Shown in pieces: positions 8,370 through 16,743 of a stretch of 44,147 nt of DNA; the stretch's first letter is position 1; every line of letters starts with the position of its first letter. Below the pieces are notes generated by a model, which did not search any database, was not told the DNA's origin, and saw only the letters and a program-made list of their open reading frames with translations. This DNA is from Clostridia bacterium (GTDB lineage Bacteria > Bacillota > Clostridia > TANB77 > CAG-508): the NCBI GenBank assembly GCA_017404025.1, contig JAFRDD010000010.1, positions 1-44,147 of the forward strand. Direction: 5' to 3'. A program made the translations under genes and the position numbers.

Positions 8370-9011
8370 TTAAAACTTATTTTTTGCGAAAAAATTTATA
8401 CCTGTAATAATAGCATTGTTTTTCATAATTAATTCCCCATGTTCTAATAACTTTGAATTAAAATTATTAGAAGCTGAAGCTAAACTTGCAAATTCCGATA
8501 AATAATAGAAAAAAGTTTTATTATTTTGATTATCTTTATTTATATTTGTAAAAACTAAATAATATGTACTGTTGTAAAGGTATAAAGAAATATTTTGAGC
8601 AATTTTTATTTTTTTGTCTATTAGATTTGTAGAATCAATAGATTCACAAAAATAACAGAATTCATCAAAAGTATTAAATTTATAAACTAAATTGGAATTA
8701 GAAAAATCCATTTGTTTTCTTTTTACTTTAACAGTTTTTTTCTTGTTATTAGAAATACAGGAATCCTTAGCAAATTTGGTTATTGTAAAAACTAAAATTT
8801 CTTCAGAAGATGAAAAAGATTCTATTAAAAGCTTACAATCTTTAGTTATAAAACCTAATTCTCTTTCTGCTTTATCTAGCATATGTACAAAAAAAGATTG
8901 AAAATTTATGGCGTTAGAAGCAAAATCTTCAAAGGTTAAGTCATTTTTTTCTAAGTCTTCTAAACTTAATATTACACGTATTTTATTTTCTGTAAGTTTT
9001 TCAATTTTCAT
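8370..9011 (-). CDS. mecA: MecA-family adaptor protein
   Basis: Adaptor that delivers substrates to the ClpC unfoldase for degradation; in Bacillus it controls competence by targeting ComK. The 213-aa product has the MecA N-terminal pattern MKIEKLTENKIRVILSLEDL with the AERELGF segment and a C-terminal domain in which FDEFCYFCES, TYYLVFTNI and LSEFASLASASN follow the family order. The middle is lysine-rich and variable, as usual for the linker. GAGAGGAG lies just upstream of the ATG. No competence gene is near, so in this organism it may serve general quality control. Its neighbours are a dockerin gene downstream and the divergent DUF4321 gene upstream. Confidence 0.85.
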   Translation of the reverse strand: MKIEKLTENKIRVILSLEDLEKNDLTFEDFASNAINFQSFFVHMLDKAERELGFITKDCKLLIESFSSSEEILVFTITKFAKDSCISNNKKKTVKVKRKQMDFSNSNLVYKFNTFDEFCYFCESIDSTNLIDKKIKIAQNISLYLYNSTYYLVFTNINKDNQNNKTFFYYLSEFASLASASNNFNSKLLEHGELIMKNNAIITGINFFAKNKF

Positions 9012-9120
9012 AAAGTTACTCCTCTCATTTAATAATGCTAAATTTATTATACTACTATTTTTATTATATTTAAAGACACAAATTTTGGTAATTATTTTTT
9101 AAATTAATGTATAAATTTAC

Positions 9121-9149
9121 TTGAAAAAAAACGAAATACCATATATAAT
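9121..9149 (+). promoter_or_regulatory. Sigma-A-like promoter of the shape/division operon
   Basis: TTGAAA (9121-9126), 17-nt spacer, TATAAT (9144-9149), followed by a roughly 55-nt leader containing ATCCGTAAG (9172-9180). It is the best sigma-A match upstream of the DUF4321-to-minC gene run. Confidence 0.75.
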
Positions 9150-9207
9150 ACTTACATGTTAAAAAGTAAAAATCCGTAAGAAAGAAATTAAAATTGGAGG
9201 TAAAAAA

Positions 9208-9465
9208 ATGGCAGCAAAAGATAAAAATGCATGGATACTAGTAGTGTTTATATTTGCAGGTTTAGTAATAGGGGGATTATTAGGAGAACTAACAAAGTCA
9301 ATATCTTGGCTTAGTTGGCTTGGATATTCAGGACAATTTGGATTAGAAAGTCCGTTAGTTTTAGACTTAAGCGTGATAAAGTTAACATTTGCATGCATGA
9401 TAAGAATTAATATAGCAAGTATTATAGGTTTAGCTATAGCAATATTTATATATAGAAAAGTGTAG
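9208..9465 (+). CDS. DUF4321 small membrane protein
   Basis: The 85-aa protein has two hydrophobic segments (about residues 9-27 and 60-82) flanking a short loop with the aromatic SISWLSWLGYSGQFG. It matches the DUF4321 family, whose genes in clostridia usually stand directly ahead of radC/mreB, exactly as here. TTGGAGG precedes the ATG. It is the first gene of the operon and is followed by radC after 31 nt. Its function is unknown; the conserved placement suggests a link to cell-shape or division machinery. Confidence 0.8.
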   Translation: MAAKDKNAWILVVFIFAGLVIGGLLGELTKSISWLSWLGYSGQFGLESPLVLDLSVIKLTFACMIRINIASIIGLAIAIFIYRKV

Positions 9466-9496
9466 GGGCAAATTTATTTAGGAAAGGAACAGCAAT

Positions 9497-10225
9497 TTGT
9501 CAATAAAAATAAAAGAATTACCAATTTCAGAAAGACCATATGAAAAATTAGAATTATATGGAGAAAAAACATTATCAAATGCAGAACTATTAGCAATAAT
9601 TATTAAAACAGGAACCAAAGAAGAAACTTCTGTTCAAGTAGCGCAAAAGCTACTATCACTTTGCGAAAATACGAAAGATGGAGAATTAAACAATTTAAAA
9701 AATATGACACTAGAAGAATTGATGGCTTTAAAAGGAATAGGAAAAGTTAAAGCAATTCAGATTAAAGCTTTATGCGAACTATCAATTAGAATGTATAAGC
9801 CATCAGATTACAGAAAAATTGTTATAAGAAAACCAGAGGATTTAGCAAAAATTATGCTTGAGGAATTGAGATTTGAAAAAAGAGAAATAGCAAAACTTGT
9901 AATTTTAAATAATGGGAATGAAATTATAAAAATAAAAGATATTTCTATTGGTGGAGCAAACTTTGTGAATATACCATTAAAAGAAATATTATCTGACCCA
10001 ATAAAAATGAAAGCACCAAAAATTATATTAGTTCATAATCATCCTAGTGGAGATTCAACTCCAAGTGTACAAGATATTAATTTCACTAATAAATTATATT
10101 CTGCTGCATTAATATTTGAAATACAATTATTAGATCATATAGTTATCGGAAACAAAGAATATACAAGTATATTTTCAGAAATAGCTAAAAAAGAGAAGAC
10201 AAAGAAAGGAAATGATTTAAAATGA
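9497..10225 (+). CDS. radC: RadC/JAB-domain protein
   Basis: The 242-aa RadC family protein has an N-terminal helix-hairpin-helix region (LMALKGIGKVKAIQIKAL) and a C-terminal JAB/MPN metalloprotease-like fold. The metal-site motif HNHPSGD is at residues 180-186, with the following Asp at 193. Despite the name, a role in DNA repair has not held up and the biochemical activity is uncertain. The start is TTG 9497, set 8 nt after GGAAAGGA (9481-9488). The stop codon overlaps the mreB ATG by four bases (ATGA), indicating translational coupling in the shape operon. Confidence 0.92.
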   Translation: MSIKIKELPISERPYEKLELYGEKTLSNAELLAIIIKTGTKEETSVQVAQKLLSLCENTKDGELNNLKNMTLEELMALKGIGKVKAIQIKALCELSIRMYKPSDYRKIVIRKPEDLAKIMLEELRFEKREIAKLVILNNGNEIIKIKDISIGGANFVNIPLKEILSDPIKMKAPKIILVHNHPSGDSTPSVQDINFTNKLYSAALIFEIQLLDHIVIGNKEYTSIFSEIAKKEKTKKGNDLK

Positions 10226-11253
10226 GTTTATTCACATTTGGATCAAAAGATATTGGAATAGATTTAGGAACAGCAAATATTTTAGTAACACTAAAGGGAA
10301 AGGGAATTGTACTAAAAGAACCTTCTGTTGTGGCCATAGACAGGAAAACAGGCGAAATATTAGCGACAGGCAATGAAGCAAAAGAAATGTTAGGGAGAAC
10401 TCCAGAAACAATCAAAGCAGTAAGACCATTAAAAGATGGTGTTATTGCTGATTTTACTGCTACCCAATTAATGTTAAAAAATATAATGAAAAAAGTAGCT
10501 AAAAAATATAGTATAGGAAGACCTAGAGTTGTTGTAGGAGTGCCATCAGGAATAACAGAAGTAGAAGAAAGAGCAGTAGAAGAATCTGTAATGCAAGCTG
10601 GAGCAAAAGAAGTATATTTAATTGAAGAACCAATGGCAGCAGCTATTGGTGCTAATTTAGATGTTGCAGAACCAAGTGGAAATATAATAGTAGACATTGG
10701 AGGAGGAACAACAGAAGTTGCTGTTATATCATTAGGCGGAATAGTTGTTAGTCATTCCATAAGAGTTGCTGGAGATGAATTAGATGAAGATGTTGTAAAC
10801 TATATAAAAAGAGAAAAAAATTTAGCAATAGGAGAAACAACAGCAGAGCAAATTAAAATACAAATAGGGTGCGCAACTCCTTTAATGACAGATATGCCAT
10901 TAGAAATAAGAGGTAGAGATTTAACAGATGGCTTACCTAGAAATATTATAATTACATCTTTGGAGATTCAAAGTGCAATGCAAGAATCAATTCATAAAAT
11001 AGTAGATATAGTAAAACAAACATTAGAAAAGACACCACCAGAACTTGCTTCTGATATAATGGAAAAGGGAATCGTTTTAGCTGGTGGAGGAGCATTAATT
11101 AATAATTTAGATAAACTAATAAGTAATGAAACTGGAATGCCAGTATTTATTGCTGAAGAACCACTAGATTGTGTTGTTAGAGGTACAGGTAAAACATTAG
11201 ACGATTTAGAAAGATTAAGAACGGTATTAATAAACGCTAGAAAAAGAAGATAG
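10222..11253 (+). CDS. mreB: Rod shape-determining protein MreB
   Basis: Actin-like ATPase that forms membrane-bound filaments and guides lateral cell-wall synthesis together with MreC, MreD and the PBP2/RodA pair. The 343 aa are the normal length. The phosphate-1 motif DLGTANILV, the phosphate-2 motif IVDIGGGTTEVAV, the EEPMAAAIGANL segment and the C-terminal LAGGGALI adenosine motif are all present. The ATG overlaps the radC stop codon, and mreC follows 14 nt later. Its presence suggests a rod-shaped cell. Confidence 0.97.
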   Translation: MSLFTFGSKDIGIDLGTANILVTLKGKGIVLKEPSVVAIDRKTGEILATGNEAKEMLGRTPETIKAVRPLKDGVIADFTATQLMLKNIMKKVAKKYSIGRPRVVVGVPSGITEVEERAVEESVMQAGAKEVYLIEEPMAAAIGANLDVAEPSGNIIVDIGGGTTEVAVISLGGIVVSHSIRVAGDELDEDVVNYIKREKNLAIGETTAEQIKIQIGCATPLMTDMPLEIRGRDLTDGLPRNIIITSLEIQSAMQESIHKIVDIVKQTLEKTPPELASDIMEKGIVLAGGGALINNLDKLISNETGMPVFIAEEPLDCVVRGTGKTLDDLERLRTVLINARKRR

Positions 11254-11267
11254 GAAGGAGAAAATAA

Positions 11268-12083
11268 ATGTATAGGGATAAAAAAGTAGGATTAGTAGGA
11301 ATAATAATAACAATTGCTATTTTAATTTTGGTAGTTATACTATCAAATAGAGAAAATAATATATCTTTTTTTGAAAACATTATTAATAAATGTGTTATGC
11401 CTATACAAAATGGATTAACATATGCTAAAAATAAAATTAGTGGTAATACTTCTTTTTTTACAGATGTAAATAATTTGAAATCTGAAAATGAAAAGTTAAA
11501 ACAAAAAAATAGTGAATTAGAACAACTTTTAAGAGAATTAGAAAAAATAAAAACAGAGAACCAAACTTTAAAAGAATATATGAATTTAACAGAAAAATAT
11601 GGTGAATACAAAACAATACCCGGATATATTATAAACAAAGATATAAGTAATTATTCAAAAACTGTAACAATTAATATAGGAACAAAAGATGGAGTACAAA
11701 AGAATATGACAGTAATAGCAGACCAAGGATTAGTAGGACATGTGGTTTCCGTAACAGAAAATAGCTCTAAAGTAGAGATAATAGTAGATACTGCAAGTTC
11801 CGTAAGTGCTACTATGAGTACTTCACAAGATAGTATAATTTGTAAAGGAACACTAGATGCTGCATCAACGCTAAAGGCAATGTATATTCCAGTTGATGCT
11901 AAAGTTGTGCAAGGTGATACAGTAGAAACATCAGGAATTGGTGGAATATATCCAAAAGGAATTAGAATAGGAACAGTTAAAAAGGTAGAAAATACAAAAA
12001 ATATAACAGATAGATATGCAATAATAGAAACTGCTGTAGATTTTAATAAATTAAATTCAGTTCTTGTAATAACTACCGAATAA
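11268..12083 (+). CDS. mreC: Rod shape-determining protein MreC
   Basis: Bitopic membrane protein linking the MreB filament to extracytoplasmic wall synthases. The 271-aa product has one membrane helix (about residues 7-25), a coiled coil (about 62-105, rich in Lys/Glu/Leu) and two beta-barrel domains whose GLVGHVV, ICKGTL and GDTVETSGIGGIYPKGIRIG signatures are typical. GGAAGGAG precedes the ATG. It sits between mreB and mreD with gaps of 14 and 13 nt. Confidence 0.95.
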   Translation: MYRDKKVGLVGIIITIAILILVVILSNRENNISFFENIINKCVMPIQNGLTYAKNKISGNTSFFTDVNNLKSENEKLKQKNSELEQLLRELEKIKTENQTLKEYMNLTEKYGEYKTIPGYIINKDISNYSKTVTINIGTKDGVQKNMTVIADQGLVGHVVSVTENSSKVEIIVDTASSVSATMSTSQDSIICKGTLDAASTLKAMYIPVDAKVVQGDTVETSGIGGIYPKGIRIGTVKKVENTKNITDRYAIIETAVDFNKLNSVLVITTE

Positions 12084-12096
12084 TTAGGAGGTAAAA

Positions 12097-12630
12097 TTGA
12101 AAAAGTTTATTATTAATCTTAGTTTAATTGTAATTGCAATTTTTGTATATATTTTACAAGAAAATTTTTTTAGTTGGTTTACAATAAGTGGTGTTATGCC
12201 TAATTTATTTATAATATATGTATTATTTATAGGTCTATTTGCTAAAAAGACAATGGGAACAGTATATGGCATATTTATAGGACTTATCATAGATTTATTA
12301 GTTGAAACGAAAATAGGAGTAAATGCATTTCTTTTGGGCGCTGTTGGATTTTTAGCAGCAACTTTTGATAAAAATTTTTCAAAAGACAGTAGAATTACTA
12401 TAATGCTTATGGTATTAGGAACAACAATTGCTTATGAAACTTTAAGTTATTTTGTAAATTTTGCTATCTACAATTTTAATATTGAAATAATAAGTTTTAT
12501 GAGAACTTTAGCAATAGAAGCAATTTATAATGTAATTCTTACAATCATATTCTATTCTGCAATAAAAAAATTAGGATATTATATTGAAGAAGAATACGGA
12601 AAAAGCAAAATATTAACAAAATATTTTTAA
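12097..12630 (+). CDS. mreD: Rod shape-determining protein MreD
   Basis: Integral membrane partner of MreC in the elongasome. The 177-aa product has about five hydrophobic segments and the family-typical GVMPNLFIIYVLF and YGIFIGLIIDLL stretches. Translation starts at TTG 12097, with AGGAGG at 12086-12091 directly upstream and no ATG available nearby. It is followed after 8 nt by the PBP2 gene. Confidence 0.9.
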   Translation: MKKFIINLSLIVIAIFVYILQENFFSWFTISGVMPNLFIIYVLFIGLFAKKTMGTVYGIFIGLIIDLLVETKIGVNAFLLGAVGFLAATFDKNFSKDSRITIMLMVLGTTIAYETLSYFVNFAIYNFNIEIISFMRTLAIEAIYNVILTIIFYSAIKKLGYYIEEEYGKSKILTKYF

Positions 12631-12638
12631 TAAGGAAG

Positions 12639-14744
12639 GTGAAAAAAACGTCTAAACAAATAAATAAACAAAATATAAATTTAAGGTTTAATATTACAAC
12701 AATTTTAACTTATATAGTTGGTTGCATTTTAATAATACAATTATTTAATTTACAAATTGTACATGGTAATGAATATAGAGAACAGTCAAATACTAGATTG
12801 ACACGAGAAAGTGTATTAGAAGCTACTAGAGGAGAAATATTAGATAAAACAGGAAATATATTAGTAACTTCACAGATGTGCTTTTCACTTGAATTATATA
12901 AAAGTAAAATTGACAATCAAGCGCTTAATGATACTATTCTAAGAATGGTAAATGTATTAGAAAAATATGAGGTACCATATACAGATAATTTTCCAATAAA
13001 AATAGATCCAATAGAATATAAAATTTCTAATGAAGAATTAGCTTCTTGGAAAAAGAACAATGGATTTAGTGATGATACTCAGGCAGAAGATGCTTTTAAT
13101 GTATATAAAACCAAATATAAAATAACCAATAATGATATATCAGAAATTAGAAAGATTATAGCAATAAGATATAGCATAACTAAAACAGGTTATAGTAGTA
13201 CAAAAGCATTAACAATAGCAAAGAAAATACCAAGAGAAGCGGTTGCAGAGTTTACGGAAAATAGTGATTTGTACCCAGGTATAAATATAACTATAGAACC
13301 AGTTAGAAAATACACTTCAGGAAATTTAGCTTCACATATTTTAGGATATGCAAGTAAAATAAATGATGCTGAATACCAAGAAAGAAAAGATACATATAGT
13401 CCAAATGATATTATAGGAAAAAATGGGATAGAAAAAGTTTTTGAAGAATATTTAAAAGGAAAAAATGGAGTAAAGCAAATAGATATGGCTGTTGATGGTA
13501 CTATCACAGCTGAATATACTGCTGAAGAAGCTATTTCAGGTTCTAATGTGATTTTAACATTAGATTCTAATTTGCAAAGAATAACAGAGAATGCATTAGA
13601 AGAAAATATACAGAAAATACGAGATGGAGGGTTTGGCAAGTATTATGAAGCAAAATCTGGAACATGTGTTGTAATGAATGTTAAAACTGGAGAAGTACTT
13701 GCAATGGCAAGTTATCCCAATTATAATCCACAATTATTTGTAGATGGAATTAGTACAGAAGATTGGAAGAATTATACAGAAGATAATTTAAAACCATTAG
13801 TAAATAAATCGGTACAAAATTCATATGCACCTGGTTCAATATTTAAAATGGTATCTGCAATTTCTGCTTTAGAGTCAGGAGTTGTTTCAACAACAGAAAG
13901 GATAAATGATGTTGGTGTATATACTAAATATAAACCATATAAGAATTGTTGGAAATTTACGGATTATGGTAGTGGACATGGATGGTTAAATATCTCAGAT
14001 GCTATAAAACATTCTTGTAATTATTTTTTCTATGAGGTTGGGGACAGAATGGGAATATCTAATTTAGAAAAATATGCAAAATACTTTGGACTAGGTAAGA
14101 AGACAGGAATTGAACTTCCAAGTGAAACTGCTGGAGTATTAGCAGGAAAAGAAAGTTCAAGTAAAATGAAAAAAGGATGGAGTGCAGGAGATACATTAAA
14201 TGCTGTAATAGGACAAGGAGACAATGAGTTTAGTAGTCTGCAAATGGCCAAATACATAAGTATGGTTGCTAATGGCGGAAAGAAAATAGATGTTACAATA
14301 ATAAAAGGTATACAAAATGCAGATGGAACAGAAGTACCACGTGATGAAATAAATAAATTTGTTAATAAAAAATTAGGACTTGAAGAAGATAATGAAGAAG
14401 AATTAGAAATAAGTCAAGAAAATTTAGATGCTGTATTAGAAGGAATGAAGTCTGTTACAAATGAAACAGGAGGAACAGCTTATAGCATATTTAGAGGATT
14501 TGATATAGAAGTTGGTGGAAAAACAGGTTCCGCAGAAGCAGGAGAAAATGTAAATGCCTGGTTTGCCGGATTTGCACCATTTGATAATCCGGAAATTGCA
14601 GTAGTTGTTATGGTTGAAAATGGTGGACATGGATATTATACAGCAGAAGCTGTAAGAAAAATTATTGCAGAATATTTTGGAATGAATACAGAGGATATTT
14701 CTGAAGATATGAAAGCTATACCTTATACAGAAATATTAGAATAA
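12639..14744 (+). CDS. mrdA: Elongation-specific penicillin-binding protein 2
   Basis: Class B transpeptidase that crosslinks new peptidoglycan in the elongasome. The 701-aa product has one membrane helix (about residues 20-40), a PBP dimerisation/pedestal region (about 50-300) and a transpeptidase domain with SIFK at 400-403, SCN at 459-461 and KTGS at 628-631. All three catalytic motifs are intact. The start is odd. The only standard in-frame codon, GTG 12639, lies within the ribosome binding sequence AAGGAAGGTGA (12632-12642), leaving no spacing. An ACG at 12648-12650 is at the right distance, so the protein may truly begin at ACG (or at an ATG mutated to ACG), giving MSKQINKQN. minC follows 18 nt after the stop. 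Confidence 0.93.
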   Translation: MKKTSKQINKQNINLRFNITTILTYIVGCILIIQLFNLQIVHGNEYREQSNTRLTRESVLEATRGEILDKTGNILVTSQMCFSLELYKSKIDNQALNDTILRMVNVLEKYEVPYTDNFPIKIDPIEYKISNEELASWKKNNGFSDDTQAEDAFNVYKTKYKITNNDISEIRKIIAIRYSITKTGYSSTKALTIAKKIPREAVAEFTENSDLYPGINITIEPVRKYTSGNLASHILGYASKINDAEYQERKDTYSPNDIIGKNGIEKVFEEYLKGKNGVKQIDMAVDGTITAEYTAEEAISGSNVILTLDSNLQRITENALEENIQKIRDGGFGKYYEAKSGTCVVMNVKTGEVLAMASYPNYNPQLFVDGISTEDWKNYTEDNLKPLVNKSVQNSYAPGSIFKMVSAISALESGVVSTTERINDVGVYTKYKPYKNCWKFTDYGSGHGWLNISDAIKHSCNYFFYEVGDRMGISNLEKYAKYFGLGKKTGIELPSETAGVLAGKESSSKMKKGWSAGDTLNAVIGQGDNEFSSLQMAKYISMVANGGKKIDVTIIKGIQNADGTEVPRDEINKFVNKKLGLEEDNEEELEISQENLDAVLEGMKSVTNETGGTAYSIFRGFDIEVGGKTGSAEAGENVNAWFAGFAPFDNPEIAVVVMVENGGHGYYTAEAVRKIIAEYFGMNTEDISEDMKAIPYTEILE

Positions 14745-14762
14745 TTTAGAAAGGATGTAAAA

Positions 14763-15374
14763 ATGAAAAATTGTATAAATATAAATCTAAAAAAAGATAA
14801 AATATTAATGAAAATAAATGAAGATGCAGAATATAATGAGATAATAGAGAGTCTGAAAAAAAAAATAACAGAATTAAAGAAATTGTATAAAGATGAAAAA
14901 ACACCAATAACAGTTACTGGAAAAGTACTAAAAAATAAAGAAATAGACAAAATACAAGAAATGATTAAAGAAAAAATAGATGTTGAGATAGAATTTGATA
15001 TGCCTAAATCTCTTGGATTATCAAGTATTACAAGAACATTTGAACAAAATATTGCCACATCAGAAACAAAATTTCATAGGGGATCTTTAAGATCAGGACA
15101 AAAAATGGAAGTAGAAGGCAGTTTAGTTGTTTTAGGAGATGTAAACTCTGGTGCAGAAGTAATTGCTTCAGATAATATAGTAGTTCTTGGAAATTTAAGA
15201 GGGTTAGCACATGCTGGTGCAAAAGGAAACAGACAAGCTATAATTGCAGCAGGAAATGTAGATACTGTTCAAATAAGAATCGCAAATATTGTAAAAGAAA
15301 TTGATAGAGATGAAGAACCTATGCATAAACAAGCTTGTGTTTATGTAGTAGATGATAAAATAATTATAGAATAA
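14763..15374 (+). CDS. minC: Septum site-determining protein MinC
   Basis: FtsZ polymerisation inhibitor that keeps division away from the poles. The 203-aa product has a variable N-terminal domain (about 1-95) and a conserved C-terminal beta-helix (about 100-195) in which HRGSLRSGQKMEVEGSLVV, GDVNSGAEVIA and IVVLGNLRGLAHAGAKGN are classic MinC signatures. GAAAGGATG lies before the ATG. It ends the shape operon. In most clostridia minD follows at once, but here the next genes are on the opposite strand and no minD or minE is in the window. MinC needs MinD for membrane recruitment, so minD must be elsewhere or the system is altered. Confidence 0.93.
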   Translation: MKNCININLKKDKILMKINEDAEYNEIIESLKKKITELKKLYKDEKTPITVTGKVLKNKEIDKIQEMIKEKIDVEIEFDMPKSLGLSSITRTFEQNIATSETKFHRGSLRSGQKMEVEGSLVVLGDVNSGAEVIASDNIVVLGNLRGLAHAGAKGNRQAIIAAGNVDTVQIRIANIVKEIDRDEEPMHKQACVYVVDDKIIIE

Positions 15375-15665
15375 TTAATTAAGTAAAAGCATTAATAAAG
15401 CTATAAAAAGAAGTTCATCTTTTACATTTTCTTCATAAAGAAAAAATAATAAACACAAAATTAAAATATCATCCATATAAAGTTTTAATCCAAATATTTC
15501 AAAAAGAGGTTTAAAATTAGAATCAGTTGCCAAATTGTTATTTTCAATTTGGCAACTTTGTTTTTCATTATTAGAGTTTTTACTTTTGAGAGGTATAAAT
15601 CTTTTATTATAATAGTTATAATTATTATATGGATAATAGTAAGGAAAACTTGGAAATATTGGCAT
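15375..15665 (-). CDS. Conserved small protein of unknown function
   Basis: The 96-aa product has an aromatic N-terminus rich in Pro/Tyr/Asn (FPYYYPYNNYNYYNK), a polar middle and a hydrophobic C-terminal half (DDILILCLLFFLYEEN... LLFIALLMLLL). I associate the acidic DDILILCLLFFL ending with small proteins in spore-forming clostridia, but no function is known to me. GGAGG (15675-15679) precedes the ATG, which overlaps the stop codon of the 140-aa gene by one base (TAATG), so the pair is translationally coupled. Its stop codon abuts the minC stop on the other strand. The probable terminator of the minC operon is embedded in its coding sequence. Confidence 0.7.
   Translation of the reverse strand: MPIFPSFPYYYPYNNYNYYNKRFIPLKSKNSNNEKQSCQIENNNLATDSNFKPLFEIFGLKLYMDDILILCLLFFLYEENVKDELLFIALLMLLLN
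15526..15565 (+). terminator. Terminator of the shape operon, inside the opposite-strand 96-aa gene
   Basis: Perfect 12-bp stem GTTGCCAAATTG (15526-15537) / CAATTTGGCAAC (15545-15556) with a 7-base loop, followed by TTTGTTTTT (15557-15565). It is oriented for plus-strand transcripts and lies about 150 nt past the minC stop. Confidence 0.8.
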
Positions 15666-16087
15666 TATTTAAAACCTCCGTTTTTATCATTTTTCATGAG
15701 CTCTGCAACATTTGCCATTTTTAATAGATTTGCATATTGGTCAATTTTTTCTTTTTTACTTTCGCGCATGTACGGTTTTAATGATTGCAACAAATTTGAG
15801 CGAGCATCGTTTGAGTTATTCATTTGCTCTATAATAGATTTCATTTTCATAATAGTATTCATATCTAGATTACTAAAGTCAAAGTTTGAATTAGAATTTT
15901 GTCCTTTATCATTAGAATATGTATTTTGTTTTTGATTGCTTTTTGAATTATTCGAAAGCATTTTAGAAAAGTTTTGAATCATGTCAGGAGAAATTTGTGA
16001 TATAGCATCAGAAATATTTCCTTTATCAACCATGTTTTTAATTTTATTCATAGTATTTTCATCTAAATTATTATTCAAAAAAATCAC
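15665..16087 (-). CDS. Conserved soluble protein of unknown function
   Basis: The 140-aa hydrophilic protein has no signal peptide or membrane segment. Residues 1-50 are helical, 50-75 are an Asn/Ser/Gln-rich linker, and the C-terminal part carries MKMKSIIEQMNNSNDARSN followed by LLQSLKPYMRESKKEKIDQY. I recognise the LLxSLKPYxRESxKxKIDQY pattern from uncharacterised proteins of spore-forming clostridia, without a known role. GAGGTGATTT lies just before the ATG. It is the first gene of a two-gene unit with the 96-aa protein, divergent from spoIIE. Confidence 0.75.
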   Translation of the reverse strand: MIFLNNNLDENTMNKIKNMVDKGNISDAISQISPDMIQNFSKMLSNNSKSNQKQNTYSNDKGQNSNSNFDFSNLDMNTIMKMKSIIEQMNNSNDARSNLLQSLKPYMRESKKEKIDQYANLLKMANVAELMKNDKNGGFK

Positions 16088-16419
16088 CTCTTAAAATTAA
16101 TATATTAATATTATATGTTTAAAATTAAAAAAGTTGTTATAGTTTAAGTAAAAAGCAAAGCTAAGTAAAGAATCCTTAAGGAAAATTAGTATTTTTTACT
16201 TTAACTGTAACAAAAAGTTAGTAAAAAATATCTTGAAATATTGCTTTTTTTTACATTGTATAATAAAATAGACCAAGAAAATTAATATAAAAAGTAATAA
16301 AAAAAAAATAAATATCACAAAAGGTAAAAAACTTTTTAATATTCTCTTACCAAAAAAGACAAAAAATACAAAAGATAAGTAGTAGAATAGGACTATAAAA
16401 AGTTTAAGAGGTGATAAGG
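16088..16419. other. Divergent intergenic region upstream of spoIIE
   Basis: About 330 nt without a gene. On the plus strand a TATAAT (16259-16264) lies 20 nt after TTGAAA (16233-16238), a long spacer for sigma-A. No Spo0A box (TTTGTCGAA-like), which would be expected for spoIIE, was found by eye. On the minus strand CATATAAT (16117-16110) resembles a sigma-A or sigma-E -10 box for the two small genes, without a clear -35. Confidence 0.4.
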
Positions 16420-16743
16420 ATGTTTCAAAATATAGAAAACGATATATTTAAAGAAGGACAAGCTAAAATTAAAGATTCAAAATTTAATGTTTTTTCAAAT
16501 GTTTTGGATAAGAAAAATTTGGTAGTATATTTATTAGCATTTGGAGTGTCATTTATAGGATTGGGTGGAGAGATGTCTCCATTTAGCATAAGTATGCTTG
16601 CTGCATGCTTTGCAAATTCCATTCCATTATTAGGGATAGTAGCAGTAAGCTTACTTGGAAATATAATAAAATTTGGAGTAGGGCGGATCAGTAGGTTATA
16701 TATTAACTACACTTGTAATGGTTGCAACATTTTATATTATTAA
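16420..16743 (+). pseudogene. spoIIE: N-terminal part of spoIIE, cut off by a frameshift
   Basis: This frame encodes the first 87 residues of SpoIIE and then 20 aberrant residues before a stop. ATG 16420 is preferred over the upstream GTG 16411 because AGAGGTGA (16407-16414) is correctly spaced for the ATG. The product shows the cytoplasmic tail (MFQNIENDIFKEGQAKIKD) and the first membrane segments (LVVYLLAFGVSFIGLGGEMS, then a second near residue 60). After VG at 16678-16683 the sense continues in the +1 frame. Removing one G from the GGG at 16681-16683 joins it to the downstream frame without loss. Confidence 0.75.

Noticed and set aside
10185..10697. 170-aa minus-strand frame opposite radC/mreB
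   Set aside because: It overlaps the strongly conserved mreB coding sequence, and its composition is that of a shadow frame.
16681..16743. Programmed +1 frameshift in spoIIE
   Set aside because: There is no slippery heptamer, shifty stop context or stimulatory hairpin at the shift point. SpoIIE is not known to use recoding, so a mutation or assembly error is more likely.
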